64,000 bases of DNA from Cognatishimia maritima. GTDB taxonomy: Bacteria > Pseudomonadota > Alphaproteobacteria > Rhodobacterales > Rhodobacteraceae. The notes under the pieces were generated by a model. That model had not been told where the DNA came from and did no database searches. It worked only from the letters and a program-made list of their open reading frames with translations. Positions 24,551 through 33,610 of this stretch are shown piece after piece. A program made the translations under genes and the position numbers. How positions within the stretch are numbered: position 1 is the first letter of the stretch; every line of letters begins with the position of its first letter. The stretch spans positions 682,001-746,000 of the forward strand of contig NZ_FQWM01000001.1 in NCBI RefSeq assembly GCF_900129685.1, read 5' to 3'.

Positions 24551-25915
24551 CTATCTTTCCACCTCGATACTATGGACGGCATCGAGCATATCTTGATGGG
24601 AAGGAATGTAATGTTCAGCCAAAGCTTTTAGTTTAGCCCAAGAATAATAATCTCGTCCGTCATTTGGTAGGGGATAGCGCTCTCTTGGTAGTGCAAATAA
24701 TTCCGGGGATTCCCTTTTGAGCCTATGGTCGTCTTCACAAACGAGATCGCGCTGAAATGAATTTTCTGCTGCTTTAGCGATTTTTTCACCGACGGCGGGA
24801 GTTAGGTACGCTCGTGGTAAGTGTGACGAAGAGGAAGTGTGCTTGAGGCGCTGGCCCGCTTCCTTAGATTGAAAAGCTAAATATACCAGCAACGAGGCAT
24901 CCACGGGACGGTCGGAATAGCATCGTAAAGTGAGACCTACCTTACGGAGAATTCGCCGAATTTGACGAGGTGTTAGTTTAAGAAGGACGGCCAATTTTGC
25001 GGCTAATTCCGCCGCATGTTCGACACTAAATTGATCGTCTTGCCCAAAAAGAATGGACACTTCCATCTCAGAAAGAGCAATTAGCCGAGTTGCCGCTTCC
25101 AGATCATCTTCATCCACGGGCAGCCTCAACCGAATATCCACAAACTTATCGAGGTACTGCTCCCCTTCCCCCAACTTCCCAAACCGATGGTCCGCAACAC
25201 TTTGCAAGTAGTCTGCGTTCACGAACAAGCAGAAGACAAATCCATCCTGCGCAAACACCAACTTCATCGCTTCTAAGAAGGCAATCGCGTAATCTGGATG
25301 ACATCGATCCAACTCATCAACCAAGATTACAACACGCTTATTCTTGGCATCTTTGGTCAAAGCATCTCGAAGCGCCTTCAACTGCTCGGGTATCTCCTGA
25401 GTGCGCACCCGCTCGGCAATAACCTGCGCGGCAATTAGATCACCAGCCACCTTCGACAGACCATCTCCGAACTCTTCAACAGCACCCTGCAGGGCTTCTT
25501 TGTCATCCCCAATCGCATCGCTGGCTTGCCCAGTGACCAGATCGATCACCTCATCCGCGCCTTGCCGCAAACCCAGACGCAGGACAGAACGCAGTGCAAC
25601 TCCGCCAAATTTTTTGCTTTTCTCGAGCAACTGCTTGCCGGTTGCTGTTTCATTCTCAGGCAATGCTGCAACAAGCGCTGCAATGAAGGTCAGCACCGGA
25701 TCACCCGAGTGATCTGACAACAGTGCATCGACCTCGACAACCACTTCTCCTTCGGCCTGTAAATGCTTCGCCCAGCGTTCCCGAAAGAATGTCTTGCCGC
25801 GCCCGTAGCCCGCCTCAATCGAAATGACCTTCGTGTCGTCTATCGATTTAACAAGATTGCCAAATGTGTTCCCAATTTCCTCAAATCCAGGGAGGTCACC
25901 TTCCCAAATGCTCAT
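24551..25915 (-). CDS. KAP-family P-loop NTPase
   Basis: A 454-residue NTPase. Walker A is AGYGRGKTFF at about 35-44, Walker B is VVILVDELDRCHPDYAIAFLEAMK at about 195-218, and FVFCLFVNADYL with TPRQIRRILRKV are further KAP blocks. No transmembrane helices are seen, unlike many KAP proteins. KAP NTPases include phage-exclusion protein PifA and other membrane-linked signalling proteins. It stands alone between rpsA and a GNAT gene, and its 3' third is clearly A/T-richer than the neighbours, indicating recent acquisition. A defence role is possible but unproved. Confidence 0.85.
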   Translation of the reverse strand: MSIWEGDLPGFEEIGNTFGNLVKSIDDTKVISIEAGYGRGKTFFRERWAKHLQAEGEVVVEVDALLSDHSGDPVLTFIAALVAALPENETATGKQLLEKSKKFGGVALRSVLRLGLRQGADEVIDLVTGQASDAIGDDKEALQGAVEEFGDGLSKVAGDLIAAQVIAERVRTQEIPEQLKALRDALTKDAKNKRVVILVDELDRCHPDYAIAFLEAMKLVFAQDGFVFCLFVNADYLQSVADHRFGKLGEGEQYLDKFVDIRLRLPVDEDDLEAATRLIALSEMEVSILFGQDDQFSVEHAAELAAKLAVLLKLTPRQIRRILRKVGLTLRCYSDRPVDASLLVYLAFQSKEAGQRLKHTSSSSHLPRAYLTPAVGEKIAKAAENSFQRDLVCEDDHRLKRESPELFALPRERYPLPNDGRDYYSWAKLKALAEHYIPSHQDMLDAVHSIEVER

Positions 25916-26003
25916 GTAATTGCCTTAACTATTTCTTCGAAAACAAATTTGGTTAAAACGCTTTGATATAGCAAGTTTCCAGTTCCCGAGGTCGACCAAA
26001 AGA

Positions 26004-26417
26004 ATGAAGTTTGAAATCCAATCCATCACCGCCCAAGAAACCTTGCCCTTGCGTCAAAAAGCACTTTGGCCAGGCCATCTCATTGAGCAATCCATGGTCG
26101 ACGGAGATGAGACTGCCCTTCATTTTGGTGGATATCTGGATCGGAAACTGGTCTGCGTCGCCTCACTATTTCACGAGCCGCCCGGCATCCGCTTGCGTAA
26201 ATTTGCAACCGATCCGGCGTTTCAGGGTCAGGGATTTGGCAGCCAGATGCTGAGACAGCTCTTGCACGAGGCGCAGGCAACAGGGGCAAAAACGTTCTGG
26301 TTTGACGCCCGAGAAAGTGCGCTGCCGTTTTATCAGCGCAACGGCTATACCCCTGACGGGGAAAGGTTTTTCAAGGCTGATATCCCCTATCGGCGCATCG
26401 TGCGGGCGCTGACGTAA
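26004..26417 (+). CDS. GNAT-family N-acetyltransferase
   Basis: A 137-residue acetyltransferase. The acetyl-CoA-binding motif A is LRKFATDPAFQGQGFGSQMLRQLL (R/QxxGxG/A pattern as QGQGFG), and motif B is KTFWFDARESALPFYQRNGY. The substrate is unknown. It converges with cmk (four bases between stops) and is divergent from the KAP NTPase, so together they form the two-gene insert between cmk and rpsA. Confidence 0.9.
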   Translation: MKFEIQSITAQETLPLRQKALWPGHLIEQSMVDGDETALHFGGYLDRKLVCVASLFHEPPGIRLRKFATDPAFQGQGFGSQMLRQLLHEAQATGAKTFWFDARESALPFYQRNGYTPDGERFFKADIPYRRIVRALT

Positions 26418-26421
26418 CGAA

Positions 26422-27042
26422 TTAGCGACCTGTTTTCCCCATGATCGCTGTCAACGCCATCGCCACAGCTGCGTCGATATCCAGCGTCGACGTATCAATC
26501 AAAACCGCGTCCTCTGCGGGTTTTAACGGGGCTTCGGCCCGGTTCATATCGCGCTCGTCCCGCGCTTTGACGTCCGCCAAAACGTCCTCGCGAGACACGT
26601 CATGCCCGCTTGCGGTCAACTCCAGATAGCGCCGCTCGGCGCGGACTTCGGCAGAGGCCGTTACAAACAGTTTCACTTCGGCATCCGGGCAAATCACCGT
26701 TCCGATGTCGCGGCCATCCAGAACCGCCCCACCCAAACGGCGCGCAAAGGCGCGTTGGAAATCCACAAGGGCCGCGCGGACCTCGGCAATCACCGCGACT
26801 TTGGAGGCGGCTTGCGCCACGTCTGGCGTCCGTAGATTGGTCGCTTCCAGATCAGCAGCGGTCAATGACGTCGCAGCCTCAACCGCCTCGACCCCGGCTA
26901 GGACCTTGGCCCCAACGGCGCGATAGAGAAGCCCGGTGTCCAGATGCGCAAAGCCAAGTTTCTTGGCCACGGCCTTGGAAATCGTGCCTTTGCCTGCCGC
27001 GGCAGGCCCATCAATTGCGACGGTGATCCGGGTGTCAGCCAT
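26422..27042 (-). CDS. cmk: cytidylate kinase
   Basis: A 206-residue (d)CMP kinase. The P-loop is [15 protein letters not shown] at residues 9-23, and [34 protein letters not shown] and [23 protein letters not shown] are family blocks. The start is ATG 27042, which overlaps the end of aroA by eight bases; a longer frame would lie further inside aroA. The aroA-cmk pair is a standard operon leading to rpsA. Confidence 0.96.
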   Translation of the reverse strand: MADTRITVAIDGPAAAGKGTISKAVAKKLGFAHLDTGLLYRAVGAKVLAGVEAVEAATSLTAADLEATNLRTPDVAQAASKVAVIAEVRAALVDFQRAFARRLGGAVLDGRDIGTVICPDAEVKLFVTASAEVRAERRYLELTASGHDVSREDVLADVKARDERDMNRAEAPLKPAEDAVLIDTSTLDIDAAVAMALTAIMGKTGR

Positions 27043-28387
27043 TGTTGCGCACCAGCTGCGCGCCAAGGCCACCCATCAGACCTTCGAAAATCGGGAAGGA
27101 GGTCGCAATCGGCCCGCCGTCATCCACGCTGACCGGTTTTTGTGTCGCCATGCCCATGACCATGAAACTCATCGCGATGCGGTGATCCAACACGCTTTCA
27201 CAGGTCGCGCCGCCGGGCACGTTGCCATGCCCCAAGCCTTTGACAATCCACCAATCGTCGCCCTCTTCGACCTCAACCCCATTCAAGCGCAGGCCTTTGG
27301 CCATGGCGTCGATCCGGTCAGATTCCTTCACGCGCAACTCCTTGACGCCTTTCATCACGGTGTCACCTTCTGCAAAAGAGGCCACGACCGACAGCACCGG
27401 GTATTCGTCAATCATGCTGGCCGCGCGGGCTGGATCGACCTCGATACCTTTGAGGTCCGGCGAGAACTTTGCCCGCAGGTCTGCCACCGGCTCCCCGCCC
27501 TCTTCGCGTTCGTTTTCGTAAGTCAGGTCCGCGCCCATTTCACGCAGGGTTGTGAACAGCCCCGCCCGCGTTGGGTTCAGACCGATATTGGGCACCAGCA
27601 CATCAGAGCCGGGCGTGATGATCGCGGCACAAACCGGGAAAGCCGCCGAAGATGGGTCGCGCGGCACCACAATGTTCTGCGCCTTCAATTCCGGCTGACC
27701 GGTCAGGGTGATCACACGGCCCTCATCGGTTTCTTCGACGGTCAGTTCCGCGCCAAAGCCCTGCAGCATGCGTTCGGTGTGATCGCGCGTGGCTTCTTTT
27801 TCAATCACAACGGTTTTGCCCGGCGCATTCAGCCCCGCCAGCAACACAGCCGATTTTACCTGAGCCGAGGGCATCGGCACTTCGTAGCGCACCGGGACAG
27901 GGTCGGCTGCGCCCACAATCGTCATTGGCAAGCGCCCACCAGAGCGCCCGACGGCCTGTGCACCAAACAATGCAATCGGGTCCGTGACGCGCGCCATCGG
28001 ACGTTTGTTCAGGGATGCGTCGCCAGTGAATGTCGCCGTGATGCCGGTCGTCGCCATGCAGCCCATGATCAGTCGCACACCGGTGCCAGAGTTACCGCAG
28101 TCGATGACATTCTCTGGCTCCGCAAAGCCGCCAACGCCGACGCCATGCACAGTCCATTCACCGCCGCCATGTTCGATGACCTCTGCGCCAAAGGCACGCA
28201 TCGCTTTCGCGGTGTCCAGAACGTCCTCGCCCTCCAGCAATCCCGTGATATGGGTTTCACCCACCGAAAGCGCACCCAGGATCAGAGACCGGTGCGAAAT
28301 CGACTTGTCGCCCGGCACATTGGCCTCCCCCTTCAGGGGGCCACAGGGGCGGGATGTCATTGGAATGGGGGTGCCGTGGCCAGACAT
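27035..28387 (-). CDS. aroA: 3-phosphoshikimate 1-carboxyvinyltransferase (EPSP synthase, class II-like)
   Basis: A 450-residue shikimate-pathway enzyme joining PEP to shikimate 3-phosphate. [22 protein letters not shown] is the N-terminal site, [13 protein letters not shown] the PEP/glyphosate loop, and [16 protein letters not shown] and [12 protein letters not shown] the C-terminal sites. The sequence is class II in type (GVRL rather than AMRPL). The residue aligned with CP4 EPSPS Ala100 is Gly in this loop. The start is ATG 28387 with GAGGATC upstream; an in-frame ATG at 28486 would add 33 unlike residues. Confidence 0.96.
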   Translation of the reverse strand: MSGHGTPIPMTSRPCGPLKGEANVPGDKSISHRSLILGALSVGETHITGLLEGEDVLDTAKAMRAFGAEVIEHGGGEWTVHGVGVGGFAEPENVIDCGNSGTGVRLIMGCMATTGITATFTGDASLNKRPMARVTDPIALFGAQAVGRSGGRLPMTIVGAADPVPVRYEVPMPSAQVKSAVLLAGLNAPGKTVVIEKEATRDHTERMLQGFGAELTVEETDEGRVITLTGQPELKAQNIVVPRDPSSAAFPVCAAIITPGSDVLVPNIGLNPTRAGLFTTLREMGADLTYENEREEGGEPVADLRAKFSPDLKGIEVDPARAASMIDEYPVLSVVASFAEGDTVMKGVKELRVKESDRIDAMAKGLRLNGVEVEEGDDWWIVKGLGHGNVPGGATCESVLDHRIAMSFMVMGMATQKPVSVDDGGPIATSFPIFEGLMGGLGAQLVRNNG

Positions 28388-28556
28388 ATGCGCGATCCTC
28401 AAACTGTCGTTTGTTAGGCTGTTAGCGCAGAAGATTGCGAAGGTCCATGGGGCAGCGCCATGATCGCAACGCCGATCCGCATTCACCTTTGCATAATTAC
28501 TCTGGGGTGAATGGCGCGGCGCGCCAGAGGGGCAAAGCCCCTGCCTCTGCTCTCCC

Positions 28557-29288
28557 TCAGCCCAGCCGCTTGAACGTCAGATAATGCGGCTTACGGCCTT
28601 CACGGAAAGCTTTTTGTTCATAGCGGGTGGAAATCCAATCCGCCCACGGCTCTCGCCAATCGGCAGGGCGTTCGGCCAGCCATTCAAACCCCGCTTTGGG
28701 CACTTCTTCCAAGGTCTGACGCACGTAGTCTTCGATGTCCGTCGCCACGCGGAAAATCGCGCCGGGTTTTAGCGCCTTTGCCAGCGGCTCCAGATGTTCG
28801 GGCGTCACAAAGCGACGACGATGGTGGCGCTTTTTCGGCCATGGGTCGGGATACAGCAAAAAGGCGCGGGAGATGGATGCGTCAGGCAAAACATCAAACA
28901 TGTCGCGCGCATCGCCGGGATGGACGCGGATATTGTCGGCCCCCGCCTCTCGGATCTTGCCCAGCAGCATGGCAACGCCATTGATGTAAGGCTCACAGCC
29001 GATAAAGCCCACATCTGGGTTCTGGCTGGCTTGATGCACCATATGCTCGCCGCCGCCAAAGCCGACTTCAAGCCAGACGTCGCGATCGCCAAACAGCGCC
29101 TTCAGGTCAATCTCTGAGCGATCAGGGTTGTCTTCCCAAGTCACCTTGCCCGGCGACAGCGCCGCGAGGTCTTCGTCCAGATAGGCTTCCTGAGATTTGC
29201 GCAGGCCCTTGCCTTTGAACCGGCCATAGAAATTGCGCCATGGCGCGCCAGAAGGGTGTTTGTCGCTGTGCTTTGGGTCGTCAGACAT
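28557..29288 (-). CDS. trmB: tRNA (guanine-N7-)-methyltransferase
   Basis: A 243-residue SAM-dependent enzyme that makes m7G46 in t[19 protein letters not shown] is the SAM site, [13 protein letters not shown] and [12 protein letters not shown] follow, and [18 protein letters not shown] is the TrmB signature. The C-terminus has the family block SWTRYEQK-like [18 protein letters not shown]. It follows metK in the same direction after a terminator. Confidence 0.96.
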   Translation of the reverse strand: MSDDPKHSDKHPSGAPWRNFYGRFKGKGLRKSQEAYLDEDLAALSPGKVTWEDNPDRSEIDLKALFGDRDVWLEVGFGGGEHMVHQASQNPDVGFIGCEPYINGVAMLLGKIREAGADNIRVHPGDARDMFDVLPDASISRAFLLYPDPWPKKRHHRRRFVTPEHLEPLAKALKPGAIFRVATDIEDYVRQTLEEVPKAGFEWLAERPADWREPWADWISTRYEQKAFREGRKPHYLTFKRLG

Positions 29289-29363
29289 ATCGGGCCTCTT
29301 TCAGGTGGCGCCCATGTGCCGTAACGAACCAAGCGGGTCAAGGCCAGCCGTCCGATCAAACGC

Positions 29364-29391
29364 AAAACGCGGCCCCGAAGGACCGCGTTTT
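29364..29391 (-). terminator. terminator after metK
   Basis: AAAACGCGG (29364-29372) and CCGCGTTTT (29383-29391) pair around a CCCCGAAGGA loop region, giving T-rich ends on both strands. Confidence 0.85.
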
Positions 29392-29408
29392 GATCAATGT
29401 TAATTGAC

Positions 29409-30590
29409 CTAGATCGCGGATGTCAGCGCGTCGGCCAGATCGGTGCGTTCCCAGCTAAAGCCGCCGTCTGCATCGGGCTTGCGGCCAAAGTGGCCATAGG
29501 CTGCGGTGCGTTGATAGATCGGCTTGTTCATCTGAAGATGCTCGCGAATGCCGCGCGGGGTCAGATCCATGACTTGCGCCACGGCTTTTTCGATCTGCTT
29601 GGCCGAGACTTTGCCGGTGCCGTGGGTTTCAGCATAGATCGATAGCGGGCGCGAAACGCCGATAGCATAGGATAGCTGTAGCGTGCATTTGTCAGCAAGA
29701 CCCGCAGCGACGACATTCTTTGCCAGATAGCGCGCGGCATAGGCTGCGGACCGGTCAACTTTCGTTGGGTCTTTGCCAGAAAACGCGCCGCCGCCATGCG
29801 GGGCGGCACCGCCGTAGGTGTCCACGATGATCTTGCGGCCCGTCAGACCGGCATCGCCATCAGGCCCACCGATCACAAACTTACCGGTCGGATTGACGTG
29901 CCAGACGGTGTCATCCGTCAACCAACCCTCAGGCAGCGCTTCCTCGATATAAGGCGCGACGATGGCGCGGATGTCTTCGCTGGTCAGGCTTTCGTCCAAG
30001 TGCTGCGTCGACAGCACCAAAGAACTTACGCCGACCGGCTTGCCATTTGCATAGCGCACCGACAGCTGAGATTTCGCATCCGGGCCAAGCACCGGCTGTT
30101 CACCGGTTTTACGCGCCTTTGCCAAGCGGCGCAGGATCGCGTGGGCGTATTGGATCGGCGCAGGCATCAAGTCCGGCGTTTCGTTGGTCGCATAACCAAA
30201 CATGATCCCCTGATCCCCGGCACCTTCGTCCTTATCGGCGCGGGCATCCACCCCTTGGGCGATATGCGCGGATTGTTCGTGCAAAAGATTGGTGATTTCC
30301 ACCGTCTCGTGGTGGAACTTGTCCTGCTCGTACCCGATGTCTTTGATACAAGCGCGGGCGATCTCGTCGATCTTGCCCATATAATCTTTAAGTTTCTCCT
30401 GATCCGAGAGGCCCACCTCGCCACCGATCACAACGCGATCAGTTGTGGCAAAGGTTTCGCAGGCAACGCGCGCTTCGGGTTCTTCGGCCAAGAGGGCGTC
30501 AAGAACGGCGTCAGAAATGCGGTCGCAGACCTTATCAGGATGGCCCTCCGAGACGGACTCGGAAGTGAAAACATAGTTCTGTCTGGCCAT
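29409..30590 (-). CDS. metK: S-adenosylmethionine synthase
   Basis: A 393-residue enzyme making SAM from methionine and [18 protein letters not shown] holds the ATP-site His, [15 protein letters not shown] the methionine-site signature, and [27 protein letters not shown] the second signature. The start is ATG 30590, twelve bases inside a longer frame, because the SAM/SAH riboswitch element ends at its ribosome-binding site. Expression is therefore expected to fall when SAM or SAH is high. Confidence 0.98.
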   Translation of the reverse strand: MARQNYVFTSESVSEGHPDKVCDRISDAVLDALLAEEPEARVACETFATTDRVVIGGEVGLSDQEKLKDYMGKIDEIARACIKDIGYEQDKFHHETVEITNLLHEQSAHIAQGVDARADKDEGAGDQGIMFGYATNETPDLMPAPIQYAHAILRRLAKARKTGEQPVLGPDAKSQLSVRYANGKPVGVSSLVLSTQHLDESLTSEDIRAIVAPYIEEALPEGWLTDDTVWHVNPTGKFVIGGPDGDAGLTGRKIIVDTYGGAAPHGGGAFSGKDPTKVDRSAAYAARYLAKNVVAAGLADKCTLQLSYAIGVSRPLSIYAETHGTGKVSAKQIEKAVAQVMDLTPRGIREHLQMNKPIYQRTAAYGHFGRKPDADGGFSWERTDLADALTSAI

Positions 30591-30594
30591 GAAG

Positions 30595-30641
30595 TGCTCC
30601 ATTAGGTTTCATCTGCCACGCCAGGAAGCCGTTGTGACAGA
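30595..30641 (-). promoter_or_regulatory. SAM/SAH riboswitch upstream of metK
   Basis: On the minus strand CUGUCAC (30641-30635 region) pairs with GUGGCAG as a seven-pair stem enclosing AACGGCUUCCUGGC. It is followed by UAAUGGAGCA, whose GGAG is the metK ribosome-binding site and can pair with the loop pyrimidines as a pseudoknot. The loop CACAACGGCUUCCUGGCGUG and the AUGGAGCA end match the SAM/SAH class as I know it. The element ends five bases before the start codon. Confidence 0.85.
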
Positions 30642-30680
30642 CAGCAAGTAAGGCCCACTTAGGGTGCCCCACGGGTAAGG

Positions 30681-32183
30681 TCAATTGCTATTGCGTCGTC
30701 TTTTGATCCAAAGGCCTAAAAGCGCAACGGTCAAGAGTATGGAAATCGGAAAATCTCTGGTGTGGCTATAAAACGTGGGCGCTGCTGGTGGCGGCAAGGG
30801 AACGTCCAGAAAGCCAGCTTCATTCAGCGGCAAGGCCTTCACAATGCGGCCTTTGTCATCAATCAGCGCAGAGATGCCGGTATTGGCCGCGCGCAACATG
30901 GGCAACCCCTGCTCAATGGCGCGCATGCGCGATTGCACCAAATGCTGTTGCGGGCCAGCAAAGCTGCCAAACCACGCGTCATTTGTCAGATGCAGCAGGA
31001 AATCCGGGCGTTCGGGTGAACGCGCGACATCCTGCGGAAAAACTGCTTCATAGCATATCAGGACCAAAGCACGCCCTAAGGGGCCAAGGTCCATCAGATC
31101 AGCCGTTGACCCTGCCGAGAAGCCACGCCCCTCAGATGCAGCCAGCCCGTGAATACCGAGTTGCGCGAGCCAGTCGCCAAAAGGCACGTATTCACCAAAG
31201 GGGACAAGGTGCTGTTTGTCGTAGGTCTGGGTGATCTCGCCTTTTTCATTCGTCAGGACCGCCGCGTTATACAGTCTGAACCCCTCAAACCGATTGGCCC
31301 CGATAACCATGGGGGTGCCGTTTGTGGCACTGGCGATCTCGGCCAATATGTCTGCCCCGCCCGGCAATGATGCGGGCAGGCTTGTTTCTGGCCAAACGAT
31401 CAGATCAGGCGCCCCAGGTGCCGTGCTGAAGTCCAAGGCGCGATCATAAAAGACCTGAATGTAGTCTGGGTCCCACTTCAGATGCTGGGGCGCATTGGGT
31501 TGGACTAGGCGGACGGTTGCGGCGTTTGCATCTGGAGAGATCGCCGTTTCGCTGGCCGGTAGGGGCCAAAGCAACGCGGTACCAATCATGGCAGAAACAA
31601 GCGCTAGTTTGCGTGTGCCCCCGCGAGCGCAGATTGATTGCGAAAGCGCAAAAGCGGTTGCCAGAAAAAGCAGATTGACCCCATGAGAACCAACAAGTGC
31701 TGCCCCCTGCCCGAGCCATGTATCCACTGCCCCGTAGGCAGGCATCGCCCATGGAAAACCTGTGAAGACATAGGCGCGCGCTAATTCCGCAAGCGGCATG
31801 GTCATCAACAAAGCGATGGACCCAAGCCGGTGTGAAATCGCAAAGGCCACACCCCAAAACAGCGCCAGTCCGCCCGCCATGAACAGCACCGCAAAGGGTG
31901 CCATCCACGCATGGCGCGCGGCATCAACCAGAAAGGGAGAGACCAGCCAATGCAGGCTCAGAACGAAATAACCAAGACCAAAGCGCCATCCGATCCATGC
32001 GGCACCGCGCATCGTCGCAGCACGCCGCAGGGAATAGAAGCCCAAAGCGAAACCGATCAAAGACACAAGCGGCACCCCAAACGGGGCTTGCCCCAGGCTG
32101 GCGATCAGCCCGAGGGCAAAAGGGAACCGCAGTAGCAGTTCCCAGTTCAGTGTAAAAGGTTCAGCTTTCTTATTCCGCCACAT
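30681..32183 (-). CDS. lnt: apolipoprotein N-acyltransferase
   Basis: A 500-residue inner-membrane enzyme adding the third acyl chain to lipoproteins. About six transmembrane helices occupy residues 15-215, and a periplasmic nitrilase-fold domain follows. The catalytic triad is visible as Glu (LIVWPETSLPA), Lys (QTYDKQHLVPFGEYVP) and Cys (LVLICYEAVFP), with LTNDAWFG after it. A last helix sits at the C-terminus. It overlaps the end of corC by 14 bases, so the two are coupled. Confidence 0.96.
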   Translation of the reverse strand: MWRNKKAEPFTLNWELLLRFPFALGLIASLGQAPFGVPLVSLIGFALGFYSLRRAATMRGAAWIGWRFGLGYFVLSLHWLVSPFLVDAARHAWMAPFAVLFMAGGLALFWGVAFAISHRLGSIALLMTMPLAELARAYVFTGFPWAMPAYGAVDTWLGQGAALVGSHGVNLLFLATAFALSQSICARGGTRKLALVSAMIGTALLWPLPASETAISPDANAATVRLVQPNAPQHLKWDPDYIQVFYDRALDFSTAPGAPDLIVWPETSLPASLPGGADILAEIASATNGTPMVIGANRFEGFRLYNAAVLTNEKGEITQTYDKQHLVPFGEYVPFGDWLAQLGIHGLAASEGRGFSAGSTADLMDLGPLGRALVLICYEAVFPQDVARSPERPDFLLHLTNDAWFGSFAGPQQHLVQSRMRAIEQGLPMLRAANTGISALIDDKGRIVKALPLNEAGFLDVPLPPPAAPTFYSHTRDFPISILLTVALLGLWIKRRRNSN

Positions 32184-33069
32184 GCTGCTGCGCTTCGGTC
32201 AGCAGGACCCGCAGGCGCTTGATCCGGCGCGGGTCGGCGTCGACGACTTCAAATTCGGTACCATCCGGGTGCACGACCAATTCGCCCCGCGCAGGCACAC
32301 GGCCTGCCAGCATGAACACAAGTCCGCCGAGGGTATCGACCTCTTCAGCGTCGATGTCTTCATGCGCACTGAGGGATCGCCCGATTTCACCTTCGAACTC
32401 TTCCAGCGGTGCCTTGGCAAGCGCGTTGAAACAGCCCGGCGCTTCCTCGACCCACAGGACGTCCTCGGCCTGATCGTGTTCGTCTTCGATCTCGCCGACG
32501 ACCTGTTCAATCAGGTCTTCGATGGTCACAAGGCCATCCACGCCACCGTATTCATCGATCACCAGCGCCATATGCCGTCGTTCGGTCTGCATCTTGGTCA
32601 GCAAAACACCAATCGGCATCGAAGGCGGCACAAACAGCAAGGGGCGCACCAAGGCGCGCAGCACAAACTGCCCGCTAGAGCCGTTGAAACCAAATTTCAG
32701 CGCCAAATCCTTGAGATGCAAAAAGCCGACCGGCGTATCCAATGTGCCGTCATAGACCGGCAGACGGGTGAACCCGCTGGTACGGAAGGCATCCACAACT
32801 TCATCAAGGTCCATGGTCGCTGCAAGCGCGACAATGTCGGCCTTGGGCACAGCCACATCTTCAACCCGCATACGGCGCAGGTTGATCATGCCCGGCACCG
32901 GAGCGAACAATCTTTCCTGTTCAGGGTTTTGCGCATCCTCGCCTGCATCGGCAGGGCTGATCGCTTCGATCAGACGGCGGAAAAATCCTCCGCCCGTGTC
33001 ATTCTCTGTCGTGGTCTCAACTTGCGCGCTTTGCGCTGCGCTAGAGGACCCGTCGGTACTGTCGCCCAT
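32170..33069 (-). CDS. corC: CorC/TlyC-family CBS-domain protein
   Basis: A 299-residue cytoplasmic protein with a pair of CBS domains (about 65-190; VPKADIVALAATMDLDEVVDAFRTSGFTRLPVYDG, MALVIDEYGGVDGLVTIEDLIEQVVGEIEDEHD) and a C-terminal CorC_HlyC (FAD-binding-like) domain (about 205-295). It is linked to magnesium/cobalt efflux or membrane ion homeostasis. It has no transmembrane DUF21 domain. It sits in the conserved ybeY-corC-lnt order, overlapping lnt. Confidence 0.94.
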   Translation of the reverse strand: MGDSTDGSSSAAQSAQVETTTENDTGGGFFRRLIEAISPADAGEDAQNPEQERLFAPVPGMINLRRMRVEDVAVPKADIVALAATMDLDEVVDAFRTSGFTRLPVYDGTLDTPVGFLHLKDLALKFGFNGSSGQFVLRALVRPLLFVPPSMPIGVLLTKMQTERRHMALVIDEYGGVDGLVTIEDLIEQVVGEIEDEHDQAEDVLWVEEAPGCFNALAKAPLEEFEGEIGRSLSAHEDIDAEEVDTLGGLVFMLAGRVPARGELVVHPDGTEFEVVDADPRRIKRLRVLLTEAQQHVAE

Positions 33070-33090
33070 CTTACCTTTCCAATTGGGGGG

Positions 33091-33588
33091 CTACCCCGTT
33101 ATGTCCCTATATGGGTCAGCGATACCCATTTTGCCAAGTATCTTCGTTTCCAGAGCTTCCATCAAAGTGGCATCTTGGTCACGGATATGATCATAGCCCA
33201 ACAAATGTAGAATACCGTGTACCAATAAGTGCGTCACGTGATCTTCGAATCTTTTCCCAGCGTCGCGCGCTTCGCGATCACAGGTTTCAAAAGCAATCGC
33301 GATGTCGCCAAGTTCCGGGTCCGGACCTTCGGGAGATGCGGGATGGGTGCCGTCTACCTCTGCGCCGCGTTCCTCTGACGGCCAGGAAAGCACATTTGTC
33401 GGCGTGGGTTTTTCACGAAATTCGGCGTTGAGCTCCGCAATACGCGCGTCATCGCAGGCCATGATGCAGATTTCCCAATCCGCATCCAAGCCCAAGGCCG
33501 CAAAGACACCCATCGCCGCTTTGTCTGCCAAAGCATCCAAACCCACGTCTGCCCAACGGGCATCTTCAATGATCACATCCACCGTCAT
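33091..33588 (-). CDS. ybeY: endoribonuclease YbeY (16S rRNA 3'-end maturation)
   Basis: A 165-residue metalloprotein. The zinc-binding signature HGILHLLGYDH is near residue 130-140, and LNAEFREKPTPTNVLSWPSEE is the conserved central block. YbeY acts in rRNA processing and ribosome quality control. The start is ATG 33588; a longer in-frame stretch back to 33768 overlaps phoH and is not family-like. It lies 22 bases after the phoH stop. Confidence 0.95.
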   Translation of the reverse strand: MTVDVIIEDARWADVGLDALADKAAMGVFAALGLDADWEICIMACDDARIAELNAEFREKPTPTNVLSWPSEERGAEVDGTHPASPEGPDPELGDIAIAFETCDREARDAGKRFEDHVTHLLVHGILHLLGYDHIRDQDATLMEALETKILGKMGIADPYRDITG

Positions 33589-33610
33589 TGGCGCGCCATA
33601 CAGCGAGTCG

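Noticed and set aside
24551-26417. KAP NTPase plus GNAT gene as a toxin-antitoxin or retron-like pair
   Set aside because: The genes are divergent with separate promoters, the GNAT lacks the small TacT/DUF1778 partner layout, and no structured RNA or reverse transcriptase is present.
26936-28417. A 493-codon plus-strand open frame opposite aroA
   Set aside because: Antisense shadow of the EPSP synthase gene; no ribosome-binding site and no domain.
30595-30680. SAM-II or SAM-V riboswitch in the metK leader
   Set aside because: The stem, loop and pseudoknot partner fit the shorter SAM/SAH class; the longer pseudoknot pairing of SAM-II is not formed.
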